Assembly: GCA_027533425.1 (NCBI GenBank)
Contig: JAPZUD010000001.1
Coordinates: 947,436-1,011,435, forward strand
Length of the DNA stretch: 64,000 nucleotides
DNA from: Beijerinckiaceae bacterium
Lineage (GTDB): Bacteria > Pseudomonadota > Alphaproteobacteria > Rhizobiales > Beijerinckiaceae
Direction: 5' to 3'
This document shows, piece after piece, positions 16,703 through 25,619 of the stretch. How positions within the stretch are numbered: the first letter of the stretch is position 1; the number at the start of each line of letters is the position of its first letter. The position numbers and the translations under genes are program-made. The notes beneath the pieces are model-generated. The model was not told the DNA's origin. It saw only the letters and a program-made list of their open reading frames with translations, and made no database searches.

Positions 16703-18666
16703 GATGCCGGGTCGGCCTCCGCGATGCTCATGATCCGGGTGCCCTCGCCGAGTTGCGAACCCGCCGCATGGGCGAGACCCTCGACGCGGCCGGCCCGCGG
16801 CGCCAGCACCGGATGTTCCATCTTCATCGCCTCGACAATGGCCACGCGCTGCCCCTTTTCCACGAGGTCGCCCTCGGCCACGAATACCGCGACAAGCTTG
16901 CCATGCATCGGCGCCTTGACGAGCCCGCCGCCATCCCCGCCCCCGGCCTCGAACGAGACATCCAGCGCATCCACCAGGGCCAGCCGGGTCTGCCGGCCAC
17001 GATCGAGCACATAGAGCGCATCCCCGCCCTCGACGAGGGCGAAATTCCGCTCCGGACCGTCCAGATCCATGAGGATGGCCTCGCCCGCTGCATCCACCGG
17101 CAGGAGGATCGGCTCGCCTTCAACCTGGAGGCGAATCTCGCCCTTGCGGCCCGGGGCCATGGCGAAACCGTCCGCCGCGCTCCACGGATCGCTCGCCCAG
17201 CCCGAGAGGGCCTGCGCGGCCTCGGCAAGCCGTGCTTTCTCCTCGGCGAGCAAAGCCAGCGCGCCGGCCGCCACGGCGGCATCGTCACGCTCCGGCGGCA
17301 CCGCGCCGAGCGCGGCCAGGTTGCGGTCGATCAGCCCGGTATCGAGCTTTCCGGCGCGGAAATCAGGATGGTCGATCAAGGCGCACAGGAAACGCGTATT
17401 CGTCTTCGGCCCGGCCACGACCGAGTCCGCCAGCGCGTCGCGCAGCCGGTCGAGCGCGATGTCGCGCGTCGGCCCATGGGCGATCACCTTGGCGATCATC
17501 GGATCGTAGAAGGGCGTCACCTCGCCGCCCTCGATCACGCCGGAATCGATCCGGATCCCCTCGCCGCCCGCCAGCCGCAGCGCGTGCAGCCGGCCGGTCG
17601 AAGGCAGGAACCCGCGCTCCGGCTCCTCGGCATAGAGGCGGGCCTCGACGGCATGGCCGTCAATGCGCAGGTCCTCCTGCCGCATCGGCAGCGCCTCGCC
17701 GGCCGCCACGCGGAACTGCCATTCGACAAGGTCAAGCCCGGTGATCGCCTCCGAGACCGGATGCTCCACCTGAAGGCGGGTGTTCATTTCCATGAAATAG
17801 AACCCGTCGGGCCGGAGCCCCTGCGAGCCATCCGCGATGAATTCCACCGTCCCGGCGCCGAAATAGCCGACAGCGCGCCCCGCCTCGACCGCCGCCTTGC
17901 CGAAGGCCGCGCGAACCTCCGGCGTCATACCCGGCGCTGGCGCCTCCTCGATCACCTTCTGGTGGCGGCGCTGCATAGAGCAATCGCGCTCGAAGACGTG
18001 GAGGATATTGCCATGCCGGTCGCCGAAGATCTGCACCTCGACATGGCGCGGCGCCGTCACGTATTTCTCGACGAGAACGCGCGCATCGCCGAAGGAATTC
18101 GAGGCCTCGCGCTGGCAGGAAGCCAGGGCCTCCTCGAAATCGGCATGTTTGTCGACCCGGCGCATGCCCTTCCCGCCCCCGCCGGCCACCGCCTTGATCA
18201 GCACGGGATAACCGATCTGGTAGGCCTTCTCCTTGAGAAAAGCGGGGTCCTGGATCTCGCCATGATAACCCGGCACCACCGGCACGCCGGCCTTCTCGAC
18301 CAGGCTCTTGGCGGCATCCTTCAGCCCCATCGCCCGGACAGCGGAAGGCGGCGGGCCGACAAACACGACGCCGGCGGCGGCGCAGGCCTCGGCAAACTCG
18401 GCATTTTCCGACAGGAAGCCATAGCCCGGATGCAGGCATTCGGCGCCCGTCCGGCGGGCGACATCGAGGATCCGCTCCGTGACAAGGTAGCTCTCCCGGG
18501 CCGGCGCCGGGCCGATGCAATGGGCCTCGTCTGCAAAGGCCACGAAGGGCGCGGCGGCATCGGCCTCCGAATGGACGGCAATCACGCGGAGGCCGAGCCG
18601 GCGGGCGGTCCGGGCGACGCGAAGGGCGATTTCACCGCGATTGGCAATCAGGACGCTGGAAAACAT
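16699..18666 (-). CDS. mccA: Acyl-CoA carboxylase biotin-carrying subunit, probably 3-methylcrotonyl-CoA carboxylase alpha
   Basis: A 655-residue protein with, in order, a biotin carboxylase N-domain (FSSVLIANRGEIALRVART), an ATP-grasp domain (LIKAVAGGGGKGMRRV), the carboxylase C-domain, a linker domain and a biotinyl domain. The biotin-accepting K615 is in VEAMKMEH. It carboxylates biotin with bicarbonate and ATP. Propionyl- and methylcrotonyl-CoA carboxylases look alike at this level. MCC is favoured because a matching carboxyltransferase gene and an isovaleryl-CoA dehydrogenase gene lie on the same strand upstream, the components of leucine degradation. Here they are separated by other genes rather than adjacent. 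Confidence 0.9.
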   Translation of the reverse strand: MFSSVLIANRGEIALRVARTARRLGLRVIAVHSEADAAAPFVAFADEAHCIGPAPARESYLVTERILDVARRTGAECLHPGYGFLSENAEFAEACAAAGVVFVGPPPSAVRAMGLKDAAKSLVEKAGVPVVPGYHGEIQDPAFLKEKAYQIGYPVLIKAVAGGGGKGMRRVDKHADFEEALASCQREASNSFGDARVLVEKYVTAPRHVEVQIFGDRHGNILHVFERDCSMQRRHQKVIEEAPAPGMTPEVRAAFGKAAVEAGRAVGYFGAGTVEFIADGSQGLRPDGFYFMEMNTRLQVEHPVSEAITGLDLVEWQFRVAAGEALPMRQEDLRIDGHAVEARLYAEEPERGFLPSTGRLHALRLAGGEGIRIDSGVIEGGEVTPFYDPMIAKVIAHGPTRDIALDRLRDALADSVVAGPKTNTRFLCALIDHPDFRAGKLDTGLIDRNLAALGAVPPERDDAAVAAGALALLAEEKARLAEAAQALSGWASDPWSAADGFAMAPGRKGEIRLQVEGEPILLPVDAAGEAILMDLDGPERNFALVEGGDALYVLDRGRQTRLALVDALDVSFEAGGGDGGGLVKAPMHGKLVAVFVAEGDLVEKGQRVAIVEAMKMEHPVLAPRAGRVEGLAHAAGSQLGEGTRIMSIAEADPAS

Positions 18667-18669
18667 GCT

Positions 18670-19347
18670 TTAATCCATCGATTTGGCATCATTGGCGCCG
18701 GACGTTGCATAGCTTTCCGGGGTTTGTCTATCAGGCAGGCGACAACGTCCCCAATCTCTGTAGACGGCGAGGCCGATTGCGCCTGCTGCCTGAAGATTGA
18801 GCGCGATAATCACCAGATCCAGCACAATTTCCGGTCCCTGCGAAGGGTTGAGCCGGGCCCAGAGGCCGACAATCGCGAAGGCTGTGGTGGAGATCATGTC
18901 GTTGCGGCTCGACAGCCAGGTCGCGGTGATCAGCGGGTTGTCGCTGCCGCGGAACCGCACCATCAGCGCCACCACAAACAGGGCCAGCCCGATCGCCGTG
19001 AACGCTGACCAGCCTGCCACCCAGGGCTGCGGGCGCCGCCCCGTGACGATCTTGTCCCAGAGGTCGTAGCCGGTATGCGCGGCCGCCACGAGCAGCACTC
19101 CGGCCACCCAGAGCGCGGCCAGTTCCTCGAAACGCTGCCCGCGCCCGAACACCGCGAGGGCCACCGCCCAGAGCGCGACATCATAGATCCAGTCGATCCC
19201 ATCCTTGAGGAGGAACCGGTCGCCGAGATGCAGCGCATAGAGGCTCTGCGTCACCGCCAGCCCGGCAATGACGCCGACAATCAGCATCACCCGTCGCCGG
19301 TAGAGGCGGGATTCGGCGGCAAGGTTTTGCAGGGCAGCAGGGTCCAT
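18670..19347 (-). CDS. Six-helix membrane protein resembling cation diffusion facilitators
   Basis: A 225-residue integral membrane protein. Hydrophobic segments include VMLIVGVIAGLAVTQSLYAL, WIYDVALWAVALAVF, LAALWVAGVLLVAAAH, AFTAIGLALFVVALMV and IVLDLVIIALNLQAAGAIGLA. The patterns LLKDGIDWIYDVAL and LSSRNDMISTTAFAIVG recall the metal-site helices II and V of CDF transporters (D-x-x-x-D and N/D-D), so a divalent-cation efflux role is possible. The usual C-terminal cytoplasmic domain is missing. Start chosen at ATG 19347. It is three bases from the mccA start and may be co-transcribed with it. Confidence 0.6.
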   Translation of the reverse strand: MDPAALQNLAAESRLYRRRVMLIVGVIAGLAVTQSLYALHLGDRFLLKDGIDWIYDVALWAVALAVFGRGQRFEELAALWVAGVLLVAAAHTGYDLWDKIVTGRRPQPWVAGWSAFTAIGLALFVVALMVRFRGSDNPLITATWLSSRNDMISTTAFAIVGLWARLNPSQGPEIVLDLVIIALNLQAAGAIGLAVYRDWGRCRLPDRQTPESYATSGANDAKSMD

Positions 19348-19414
19348 CCGCCGATGGTGCCCCGGCTGGCGGCCGAAATCTACAGGCACTGCCGGCCCGT
19401 CCCCGCAAACGAAT

Positions 19415-19439
19415 AGGGCCGGCGCATCGCACCGGCCCT
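19415..19439. terminator. Hairpin between the RidA and CDF-like genes, possible terminator
   Basis: An eight-base perfect stem (AGGGCCGG at 19415-19422 with CCGGCCCT at 19432-19439) with a nine-base loop. It lies 28 bases after the RidA stop codon on the minus strand. There is no T run, so it may be a weak terminator or merely a 3' end-stabilising structure. Confidence 0.4.
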
Positions 19440-19466
19440 GAAGTCTCGCAAGAATCGGCCGGCCGC

Positions 19467-19817
19467 TTACTTCGCGGCGACGACCATGATCTCGACCTTG
19501 TAATCCGGCGTCGCCAGGCTGGCTTCCACCGTGGCGCGGGCGGGGGTGTTGCCGGCGCTCACCCAGGCATCCCACACCGCGTTCATCTGCCCGAAGGTCG
19601 ACATGTCGCTGAGCCAGATATTGGCGCGCAGCAGCTTCGACTTGTCCGTGCCGGCAAGGGCGAGCAGGCGGTCGATCTCGGCGAGGATCTGCTTGGTCTG
19701 GCCGGTCACGTCCTGCTTGTTGTCGTCGGCCACGATGCCGGCGAGATAGACGGTATCGCCATGGATGACGGCCTTCGACATGCGCGGGCCGGTTTCGATG
19801 CGGGTGATGCTGGCCAT
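19467..19817 (-). CDS. RidA family protein
   Basis: A 116-residue member of the RidA superfamily, the second in this window and clearly distinct from the 156-residue one near 2.4 kb. Typical stretches are the VIHGDTVYLAGIVADDN strand region, TGQTKQILAEIDRLLALAGTDKSKLLRANIWLSDM and NTPARATVEASLATPDYKVEIMVVAA. The Arg in the PARATVEASLA motif corresponds to the substrate-carboxylate-binding arginine of active enamine/imine deaminases, so activity is more plausible here than in the other copy. A GGAGAG site precedes the ATG. Confidence 0.9.
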   Translation of the reverse strand: MASITRIETGPRMSKAVIHGDTVYLAGIVADDNKQDVTGQTKQILAEIDRLLALAGTDKSKLLRANIWLSDMSTFGQMNAVWDAWVSAGNTPARATVEASLATPDYKVEIMVVAAK

Positions 19818-19979
19818 GGGGCTCTCCTCTGGGGATGGTGGGTGATGGCTTCCGGGGCCTTCACGCGGAAGCGCCCGGCCGGGCCTGACGCCTAAGCAAT
19901 AGGCGTCAGGATTTCAACCGTGATTTCCGGCGTGAAACGGGGATTTCCGCCCCGGATCGAGCCGCGAGGTGGCGTTTCC

Positions 19980-20729
19980 TCAGCCCCGGCCGACGAAGGG
20001 CATCTTGGTGGCCATGACATTCATGGTCAGCACATTCGCCTCGGGCGGCAGGCTGGCCATATGCGCCACGGCATTGGCGACATGCTCGACATCCATCACC
20101 GCCTCGATGGCCGTGGTGCCATTGGCCTGAAGCACGCCGGTCGTCATCCGGCGGGCCATGTCGGTCAGCGCATTGCCGATATCGATCTGGCCGACGGCGA
20201 TATCATGCTCGCGGCCATCGAGCGCGCCGGTCTTGGTCAGGCCGAGCACGGCATGCTTGGTGGCCGTGTAGGCCGCCGAGAAGGGCCGCGGCGTGTAGGA
20301 GGAAACCGAGCCATTGTTGATGATGCGGCCGCCCTTCGGGCTCTGGCGCTTCATCACGCGGAACGCCGCCTGCATGCAGTAGAACACGCCCGACAGGTTC
20401 GTATCGACCACAGCCTTCCATTGCTCGACGGGCAACTCGTCCCACTGGACGGGCGGCGCGCCGATCCCGGCATTGTTGAACACCACGTCGATCCGGCCGA
20501 ATTTGGCGACCAGCGCATCAAACGCCGCATTGACCTGCACCGGATCGGTCACATCCGCCGGCAGCGCGATCGCCTCGCCCGAACCGGCCAGCGCGATCGT
20601 CTCGTTGAGGGCATCGGCCCGGCGGCCCATCAGGCCCACCTTGTAGCCTTCCTTGAGGAACTTGATCGCCACCGCGCGACCCACGCCCGACCCGGCGCCC
20701 GTGATCAGCGCCACCTTCTTGTTCGCCAT
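19980..20729 (-). CDS. Short-chain dehydrogenase/reductase (SDR)
   Basis: A 249-residue classical SDR. The cofactor loop TGAGSGVG is at residues 10-17, NNAG follows in the middle, the catalytic serine is in NNGSVSSY and the catalytic Tyr/Lys pair in [10 protein letters not shown]38/R39 in MGRRADAL after the second strand suggest NADP(H) preference. The substrate cannot be told from sequence. A GGGAGGTTTC site precedes the ATG. Its position among the leucine-degradation genes is not in itself evidence for that pathway. Confidence 0.9.
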   Translation of the reverse strand: MANKKVALITGAGSGVGRAVAIKFLKEGYKVGLMGRRADALNETIALAGSGEAIALPADVTDPVQVNAAFDALVAKFGRIDVVFNNAGIGAPPVQWDELPVEQWKAVVDTNLSGVFYCMQAAFRVMKRQSPKGGRIINNGSVSSYTPRPFSAAYTATKHAVLGLTKTGALDGREHDIAVGQIDIGNALTDMARRMTTGVLQANGTTAIEAVMDVEHVANAVAHMASLPPEANVLTMNVMATKMPFVGRG

Positions 20730-20861
20730 CGAAACCTCCCGTTGGTTGGGGTTACGATTAGCCGGGCACGTGGCGGTTGTCAGCAGCGAAGTCGATCATG
20801 CATGCGGTATTCATCGTATGAATGCCGCGCGGGAGATTGCCCGTTCCTGGATTTCACCGCC

Positions 20862-20947
20862 GTCATGCCCGCCCTCGGGGCGGGCATCCACGACTTGACT
20901 GCACATGACAGCAAGTCGTGGATGGCCGGGCTAGACCCGGCCATGAC
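20862..20947. repeat. Dispersed palindromic (REP-like) element
   Basis: An 86-base imperfect palindrome. It starts GTCATGCCCGCC and ends GGCCATGAC. A GCCCGCC/GGCGGGC hairpin is near the left end, a CCGGGC/GCCCGG hairpin near the right, and a long CCACGACTTG/CAAGTCGTGG stem joins them. Extragenic elements with this layout are common in Hyphomicrobiales genomes. It lies in the 280-base gap between the SDR and RTX genes, which has no other supported feature. Confidence 0.75.
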
Positions 20948-21009
20948 GAAGCGCCCCGGTCATCGATGAAGCGCAAGCGACAGGGGCTGCCTGCCGGAGC
21001 TTCCAGCCG

Positions 21010-22077
21010 TTACAGCAGCCAGAAATCCCCTTTGTCAAACGAGGATATGCTGGTGTTGTGGATCGTCACGCTGCAATGGAAGCCCGTCTCGATCACGACA
21101 TCATCGCCAACCTGTTTCATCGCCTTGAAAACATCATCGACTGACTTGAAGTCCGATCCGACGATTTGCAGCACGTCATTGCCGAACCGCCCAGCCTCGA
21201 ATTCGTAGATATCATCATTCACCCAGCCGGATGACGGGTGGGCATTGTGCCTCACCAGGTCGGCAGCATTGTCATACGCACCAGGCCAGTTCTGCCCGGG
21301 CTCCTTGCCACAATGGATCACATTGTTGCCAGAACCACCGACAAGCGTATCCGCGCCGACACCCCCGAACAGGGTATCGTTACCCGAGTCACCTGCAAGA
21401 TAATCATTGCCGGCATCACCGAACATCACATCGTCGGAATTGCCGCCACGCAAAACGTCTTTGCCATCGCCGCCCCAGATATAGTCTGCCCCTTCATCTC
21501 CAAGGAGCGTGTCGTTGCCGGCATCGCCGGAGAGATAATCCGTCAGCGCACCACCGGAGATGGTGTCATCGCCGTCACCGCCGAACAGATAATCCTCGCC
21601 GGCATTGCCAAAGAGCTTGTCATTGCCCTTGCCGCCGAAGAACCAGTCGGTTCCCTCATTGCCCTTCATGGTATCGGCATAGTTGGAGCCAACGAATTGT
21701 TCGACGGATTGCACCGTATCGGTTTTGCCTGATGCGGAGCTCACATAGGTCAGATTCGGTGAAGCAGCGTATTTGGAGCCGACATTGATCGTGACGCCGT
21801 AGAATGACAACGAGTAATCGACCGTATCAAAGCCGCCATCACCGGAGATGTAGTGTCCGCCGGCGTCAGAATAGATGAGGTCATCACCAGCACCGCCATA
21901 GCCGGAATGTTTTCCGCTGAAAAGATAGAGCGTATCGCGGCCATTCCCGCCGTCGACATAATCGCTGCCCGACATTCCATAAAGCGTGTCATTGCCATCC
22001 TCTCCAAGGATGATGTCGTGATCTGACGTCCCGTAGAGAATATTGGCAAGCGCGTTGCCGAGAATCTTGTTGGCCAT
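21010..22077 (-). CDS. RTX calcium-binding protein, putative type I secretion substrate
   Basis: A 355-residue protein made mostly of GGxGxDxLx nonapeptides. One block covers about residues 7-80 and a longer one about 140-250, with units such as GGDGDDTIS, GDAGNDTLL and GGVGADTLV. Each pair of repeats binds calcium in a parallel beta-roll. There is no N-terminal signal peptide. The C-terminal ~100 residues end in SSFDKGDFWLL, like the uncleaved C-terminal signal of type I secretion substrates. No catalytic domain is visible, so it may be a structural surface protein or adhesin. No ABC/HlyD/TolC genes are nearby. GC content looks lower than in the flanks. Confidence 0.85.
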   Translation of the reverse strand: MANKILGNALANILYGTSDHDIILGEDGNDTLYGMSGSDYVDGGNGRDTLYLFSGKHSGYGGAGDDLIYSDAGGHYISGDGGFDTVDYSLSFYGVTINVGSKYAASPNLTYVSSASGKTDTVQSVEQFVGSNYADTMKGNEGTDWFFGGKGNDKLFGNAGEDYLFGGDGDDTISGGALTDYLSGDAGNDTLLGDEGADYIWGGDGKDVLRGGNSDDVMFGDAGNDYLAGDSGNDTLFGGVGADTLVGGSGNNVIHCGKEPGQNWPGAYDNAADLVRHNAHPSSGWVNDDIYEFEAGRFGNDVLQIVGSDFKSVDDVFKAMKQVGDDVVIETGFHCSVTIHNTSISSFDKGDFWLL

Positions 22078-22171
22078 TGGTTGTCCCCTGATTGCATGGC
22101 GACTGCCTTGGCCGCCGATGATCAGAAGATGTCAGGCCAGATCCGATGACGCTGTGCTGTGCAGCACGGCC

Positions 22172-23779
22172 TTACATCCTGAACACGCCAAACCGCGTCT
22201 CGGGGATTGGCGCGTTGAGGCAGGCCGAGAAGGCGAGGCCCAGCACGCGGCGCGTCTCGCTGGGCAGGATGATGCCATCATCCCAGAGCCGCGCGGTGGC
22301 ATGATAGGGCGAGCCCTCCTGCTCGTATTTCGCGCGGATCGGCGCCTTGAAGCCTTCCTCGTCCTCGATGCTCCAGCTCTTGCCCTCGGCCTCGAGATTG
22401 TCGCGCCGCACCGTCGCCAGCACGGAAGCCGCCTGCTCGCCGCCCATCACCGAAATGCGGCTGTTCGGCCAGGTGAAGAGGAAGCGCGGGCTGTAGGCCC
22501 GGCCGCACATGCCGTAATTGCCGGCGCCGAACGAGCCGCCCACCAGCACGGTGATCTTCGGCACTTCCGCCGAGGCCACGGCGGTGACGAGCTTCGCCCC
22601 GTCCTTGGCGATGCCGCCGGATTCATACTGGCTGCCAACCATGAAGCCGGAAATATTCTGCAGGAAGAGCAGCGGGATCCGCCTCTGGCAGCACAATTCG
22701 ATGAAATGCGCGCCCTTGAGCGCGCTTTCCGAGAACAGGATGCCGTTATTGGCAATGATCCCCACCGGCATCCCGTAGAGCGAGGCAAAGCCGGTGACGA
22801 GCGTGGTACCGTAGAGCGCCTTGAACTCGTCGAAGCGGGAGCCATCGACGATCCGGCCGATCACCTCGCGGATATCATATTGCCGCTTGAGATCGGTCGG
22901 GACCAGCATGTCCAGTTCGGCCGGATCGAGCACCGGGTCTTCCGGCTGCCCCAGCGCGATGTCGATCGGCTTGCGGCTGTTGAGATTGGCAACGATGCGC
23001 CGGGCCAGTGCGAGGGCGTGGCGGTCATCGGCGGCGTAATGGTCAGCCACGCCGGAACGGCGGGCATGGACATCGGCCCCGCCGAGATCCTCGGCCGAGA
23101 CCACCTCGCCGGTCGCCGCCTTCACCAGCGGCGGACCGCCGAGGAAGATCGTGCCCTGCTGGCGGACGATGATCGTCTCGTCGCTCATCGCCGGCACATA
23201 GGCGCCGCCGGCCGTGCAGGAGCCCATCACCACCGCGATTTGCGGAATGCCCATGCCCGAGAGCCGGGCCTGATTGTAGAAGATGCGGCCGAAATGCTCG
23301 CGATCCGGGAAAACATCGGTCTGGTGCGGCAGGTTCGCCCCGCCGGAATCGACGAGATAGACGCAGGGCAGCCGGTTCTCGCGGGCGATTTCCTGCGCCC
23401 GGAGATGCTTCTTCACCGTCATCGGATAATAGGTGCCGCCCTTGATGGTCGCGTCATTGCAGACGATCATCACCTCGCGGCCCTCGACGCGGCCGATCCC
23501 GGCAATCATGCCGGCGCCATGGATATCGTCGTCATACATGCCATGGGCGGCCAGCGCCCCGATCTCGAGGAAGGGCGCGCCGGGATCGAGCAGGCCGAGC
23601 ACACGATCCCGTGGCAGTAGCTTCCCGCGCGCCACATGGCGCTCGCGCGCCTTGTCCGGCCCGCCCAGTGCGGCCAGGCGGCGCTTCTCGACCAACTCGC
23701 TGCGGAGGCTGGCCCAGGCCTCCTGATTGGCCATGGCGTCGGGAAGGGATCGATCAAAACCGGAACGCAAAATCGCCAT
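22172..23779 (-). CDS. mccB: Acyl-CoA carboxylase carboxyltransferase subunit, probably 3-methylcrotonyl-CoA carboxylase beta
   Basis: A 535-residue carboxyltransferase with two crotonase-fold halves. The N-half has [17 protein letters not shown] and [38 protein letters not shown] sequence; the C-half has [22 protein letters not shown]. It moves the carboxyl group from biotin on the MccA-type subunit to the acyl-CoA. The [10 protein letters not shown] and FMVGSQYE segments favour methylcrotonyl-CoA over propionyl-CoA carboxylase. GAGG lies before the ATG at 23779. A minus-strand terminator sits immediately upstream, so it must have its own promoter; mccA lies 3.5 kb downstream with four other genes in between. 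Confidence 0.92.
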   Translation of the reverse strand: MAILRSGFDRSLPDAMANQEAWASLRSELVEKRRLAALGGPDKARERHVARGKLLPRDRVLGLLDPGAPFLEIGALAAHGMYDDDIHGAGMIAGIGRVEGREVMIVCNDATIKGGTYYPMTVKKHLRAQEIARENRLPCVYLVDSGGANLPHQTDVFPDREHFGRIFYNQARLSGMGIPQIAVVMGSCTAGGAYVPAMSDETIIVRQQGTIFLGGPPLVKAATGEVVSAEDLGGADVHARRSGVADHYAADDRHALALARRIVANLNSRKPIDIALGQPEDPVLDPAELDMLVPTDLKRQYDIREVIGRIVDGSRFDEFKALYGTTLVTGFASLYGMPVGIIANNGILFSESALKGAHFIELCCQRRIPLLFLQNISGFMVGSQYESGGIAKDGAKLVTAVASAEVPKITVLVGGSFGAGNYGMCGRAYSPRFLFTWPNSRISVMGGEQAASVLATVRRDNLEAEGKSWSIEDEEGFKAPIRAKYEQEGSPYHATARLWDDGIILPSETRRVLGLAFSACLNAPIPETRFGVFRM

Positions 23780-23807
23780 ACGACCTCGCAGGAGAACAGG
23801 AATGCAT

Positions 23808-23842
23808 AAAAAACGGGCGCGGCACCTGAAAATGCCGCGCCC
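23808..23842 (-). terminator. Rho-independent terminator after the GST gene
   Basis: A ten-base perfect stem (GGGCGCGGCA with TGCCGCGCCC; arms 23833-23842 and 23815-23824) followed on the minus strand by six T residues. It lies 95 bases beyond the GST stop and only 29 bases before the mccB start, insulating mccB from upstream transcription. Confidence 0.88.
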
Positions 23843-23936
23843 ATATTCCCGTTTCCGCCGCCGGTTTCAACGGCAATAAAGTTTCTCCGAACGGCGAAAT
23901 TTTTCGCCCTCTGTCAGGCCCTGCGCTTGACAGGCC

Positions 23937-24650
23937 TCACCGCATCGTCGGCCGCAGCTTGTCAATATTGTCGGTCGAAGCGATCTTCCACGGCTCCGCG
24001 ACGGCTGCCTGGTACCATTTCTGGAAGGCCGGCAAGTTGTAGATCGCGTCAATGTACTCGTTGGTGACCCGGTCGACCGGAACCTCGTAGGAACGGATCC
24101 GGGTAGCGAGCGGCGCCATCATCGCGTCGACAGCGCCGAATTCCCCGAACAGGAACGGACCATTGCCCGCCGCTTCCAGCCGGAACTTGCGCCAGTAATT
24201 GCAGAGGCGCATCACATCCTCATCGGCGGCAGAGCTCATCCGCCGGGCCGCGCGACGGCGCAGGTTCATCGGGCAATGGGCACGGAAAGCCTGAAAGCCG
24301 GAATGAACCTCAGAAGCCAGCGCACGGGCCAGCGCCCGGTATTCCTGCTCTTCCGGCCAGAGATTGGCTTCGGGGTGCTTCTCCGCCACGTATTCGATGA
24401 TGGCGAGTGATTCCCAGAGCAGGAGATTGCCGTATTTCAGCGCCGGAACCAGGCCGGTCGGTGAATACTGGAGCACCTGCTGCTTGGTATTGGGGTGGTC
24501 GAGCGGGATCAGCACCTCGGCGAAGGGGACGCCCTTGGCGGCCATGGCCAGCCAGGGCCGCAGCGACCACGAGGAATAGTTCTTGTTCCCGATCACCAGC
24601 GTGAGCTTCGGCGGGTATTTCGGCTTGTCGTGAATATTTGTCGCAACCAT
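23937..24650 (-). CDS. Glutathione S-transferase family protein
   Basis: A 237-residue cytoplasmic protein. The N-terminal thioredoxin-like domain has LTLVIGNKNYSSWSLRPWLAM, where the Ser pair takes the position of the catalytic Ser/Tyr. The cis-Pro comes in SPTGLVPALKYG and the gamma-glutamyl-binding pair in WESLAIIEYVAEKHP. The helical C-domain has FLFGEFGAVDAMMAPLATRI. The substrate is unknown. It starts 26 bases after the rhodanese gene on the same strand and ends before a strong terminator. Confidence 0.9.
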   Translation of the reverse strand: MVATNIHDKPKYPPKLTLVIGNKNYSSWSLRPWLAMAAKGVPFAEVLIPLDHPNTKQQVLQYSPTGLVPALKYGNLLLWESLAIIEYVAEKHPEANLWPEEQEYRALARALASEVHSGFQAFRAHCPMNLRRRAARRMSSAADEDVMRLCNYWRKFRLEAAGNGPFLFGEFGAVDAMMAPLATRIRSYEVPVDRVTNEYIDAIYNLPAFQKWYQAAVAEPWKIASTDNIDKLRPTMR

Positions 24651-24675
24651 TCAATTCTCCCCAGACAAGCGGACC

Positions 24676-25065
24676 TCAGGCATCCACGGGACCGCCGTGC
24701 TTCTTCCACGCCCCGAACCCACCCTGAATATGCGCAACTGGTTTCAAACCCATTTCCTGCGCAGCTTTCGCAGCCAGGGCAGAGCGCCAGCCACCGGCGC
24801 AGAAGAACACATAGGTCTTGTCCTGCTGGAAGGCCGGCTTGGCATAGGGACTCTCGGGGTCGATCCAGAATTCGAGCATGCCCCGGGGGCAATGGAAGGC
24901 ACCGGGCAGCCGGCCTTCGCGCTCGAGTTCCCGCGGATCGCGGAGATCCACGAACTGGACGTCCTCGCGCTCCGCCATCGCCACCGCCTCCTCGACCGAC
25001 AGCGTGCGGATAACGGCCTCGGCCTCCGCGAGCAGGGCCTTGTATCCCTTGGTGATGACAGGCGG
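24676..25065 (-). CDS. Rhodanese-like sulfurtransferase domain protein
   Basis: A single rhodanese domain of about 129 residues: VQFVDLRDPRELEREGRLPGAFHCPRG opens the fold and the active-site loop is FFCAGGWRSALAAKAA, with the catalytic cysteine present. Such proteins transfer sulfane sulfur to thiol acceptors; the acceptor is unknown. The GTG at 25065 was preferred, with a GGGGTG stretch upstream and VPPVITKGYKALL as the N-terminus. An in-frame TTG at 25131 would add 22 residues. It shares a divergent intergenic region with the DUF3253 gene. Confidence 0.87.
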   Translation of the reverse strand, partial: PPVITKGYKALLAEAEAVIRTLSVEEAVAMAEREDVQFVDLRDPRELEREGRLPGAFHCPRGMLEFWIDPESPYAKPAFQQDKTYVFFCAGGWRSALAAKAAQEMGLKPVAHIQGGFGAWKKHGGPVDA

Positions 25066-25190
25066 CACGGCGACACCCCGAATCGCTGGTTGGTTATGAC
25101 CAATCTGTATGGTCTCCGCGTGAACACGCAATTACCGGTAGAGGAAAACAGCCGGCAATTCACGGCTTGACGGGCTCTCGGGACCATGAA

Positions 25191-25478
25191 ATGCCCGCAT
25201 CCATGATGAATCCCGCTCCCGACACAGCCGCCATTGAAGCCAGGATGCTCCAGCTTGTGGCCGAACGCGGGCCCGAAAAGTCGATCTGCCCGTCCGAGGT
25301 TGCCCGCAGCCTCGCCGGTCCGGCTTCGGAGCAATGGGGACCGCTGATGCAACCCGTCCGGCAGGTTGCGGTGCGCTTGGCCTCGGCCGGCCGCATCATC
25401 ATCCTCCGCAAGGGGAAACCGGCCGATCCGCATGATTTCAAAGGCGTCTATCGGCTGTCCCTGCCCCGGATCGACTGA
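25191..25478 (+). CDS. DUF3253 family protein
   Basis: A 95-residue protein. The domain runs from AAIEARMLQLVAERGPEKSICPSEVARSLAG through LMQPVRQVAVRLASAGRIIILRKGKPADPHDFKGVYRL. This is a winged-helix-like pattern matching DUF3253, a small family of uncharacterised bacterial proteins. Its fold suggests nucleic-acid or protein binding; this is inference. ATG at 25191 is used; ATG at 25203 would lose only four residues. Confidence 0.82.
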   Translation: MPASMMNPAPDTAAIEARMLQLVAERGPEKSICPSEVARSLAGPASEQWGPLMQPVRQVAVRLASAGRIIILRKGKPADPHDFKGVYRLSLPRID

Positions 25479-25619
25479 GGTTCCCGGCATTTCGTTCACG
25501 CCCCGGTAACGGAACGGGCGAACGGCCCGCACCGACGGGCTTGGCAAGACCAGATGACTGTGGTTAGTTGCAGTCATAATTTCTGATTTTGTTCCTAAAT
25601 TTTTTCATTTGAGGATTTC

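Noticed and set aside
16753..19008. A very long open frame (751 codons) on the plus strand opposite mccA and the CDF-like gene
   Set aside because: It is the mirror of strong GC-biased coding on the minus strand; its translation is low-complexity, rich in His/Arg/Gly, and shows no family motif, while mccA has all the expected domains.
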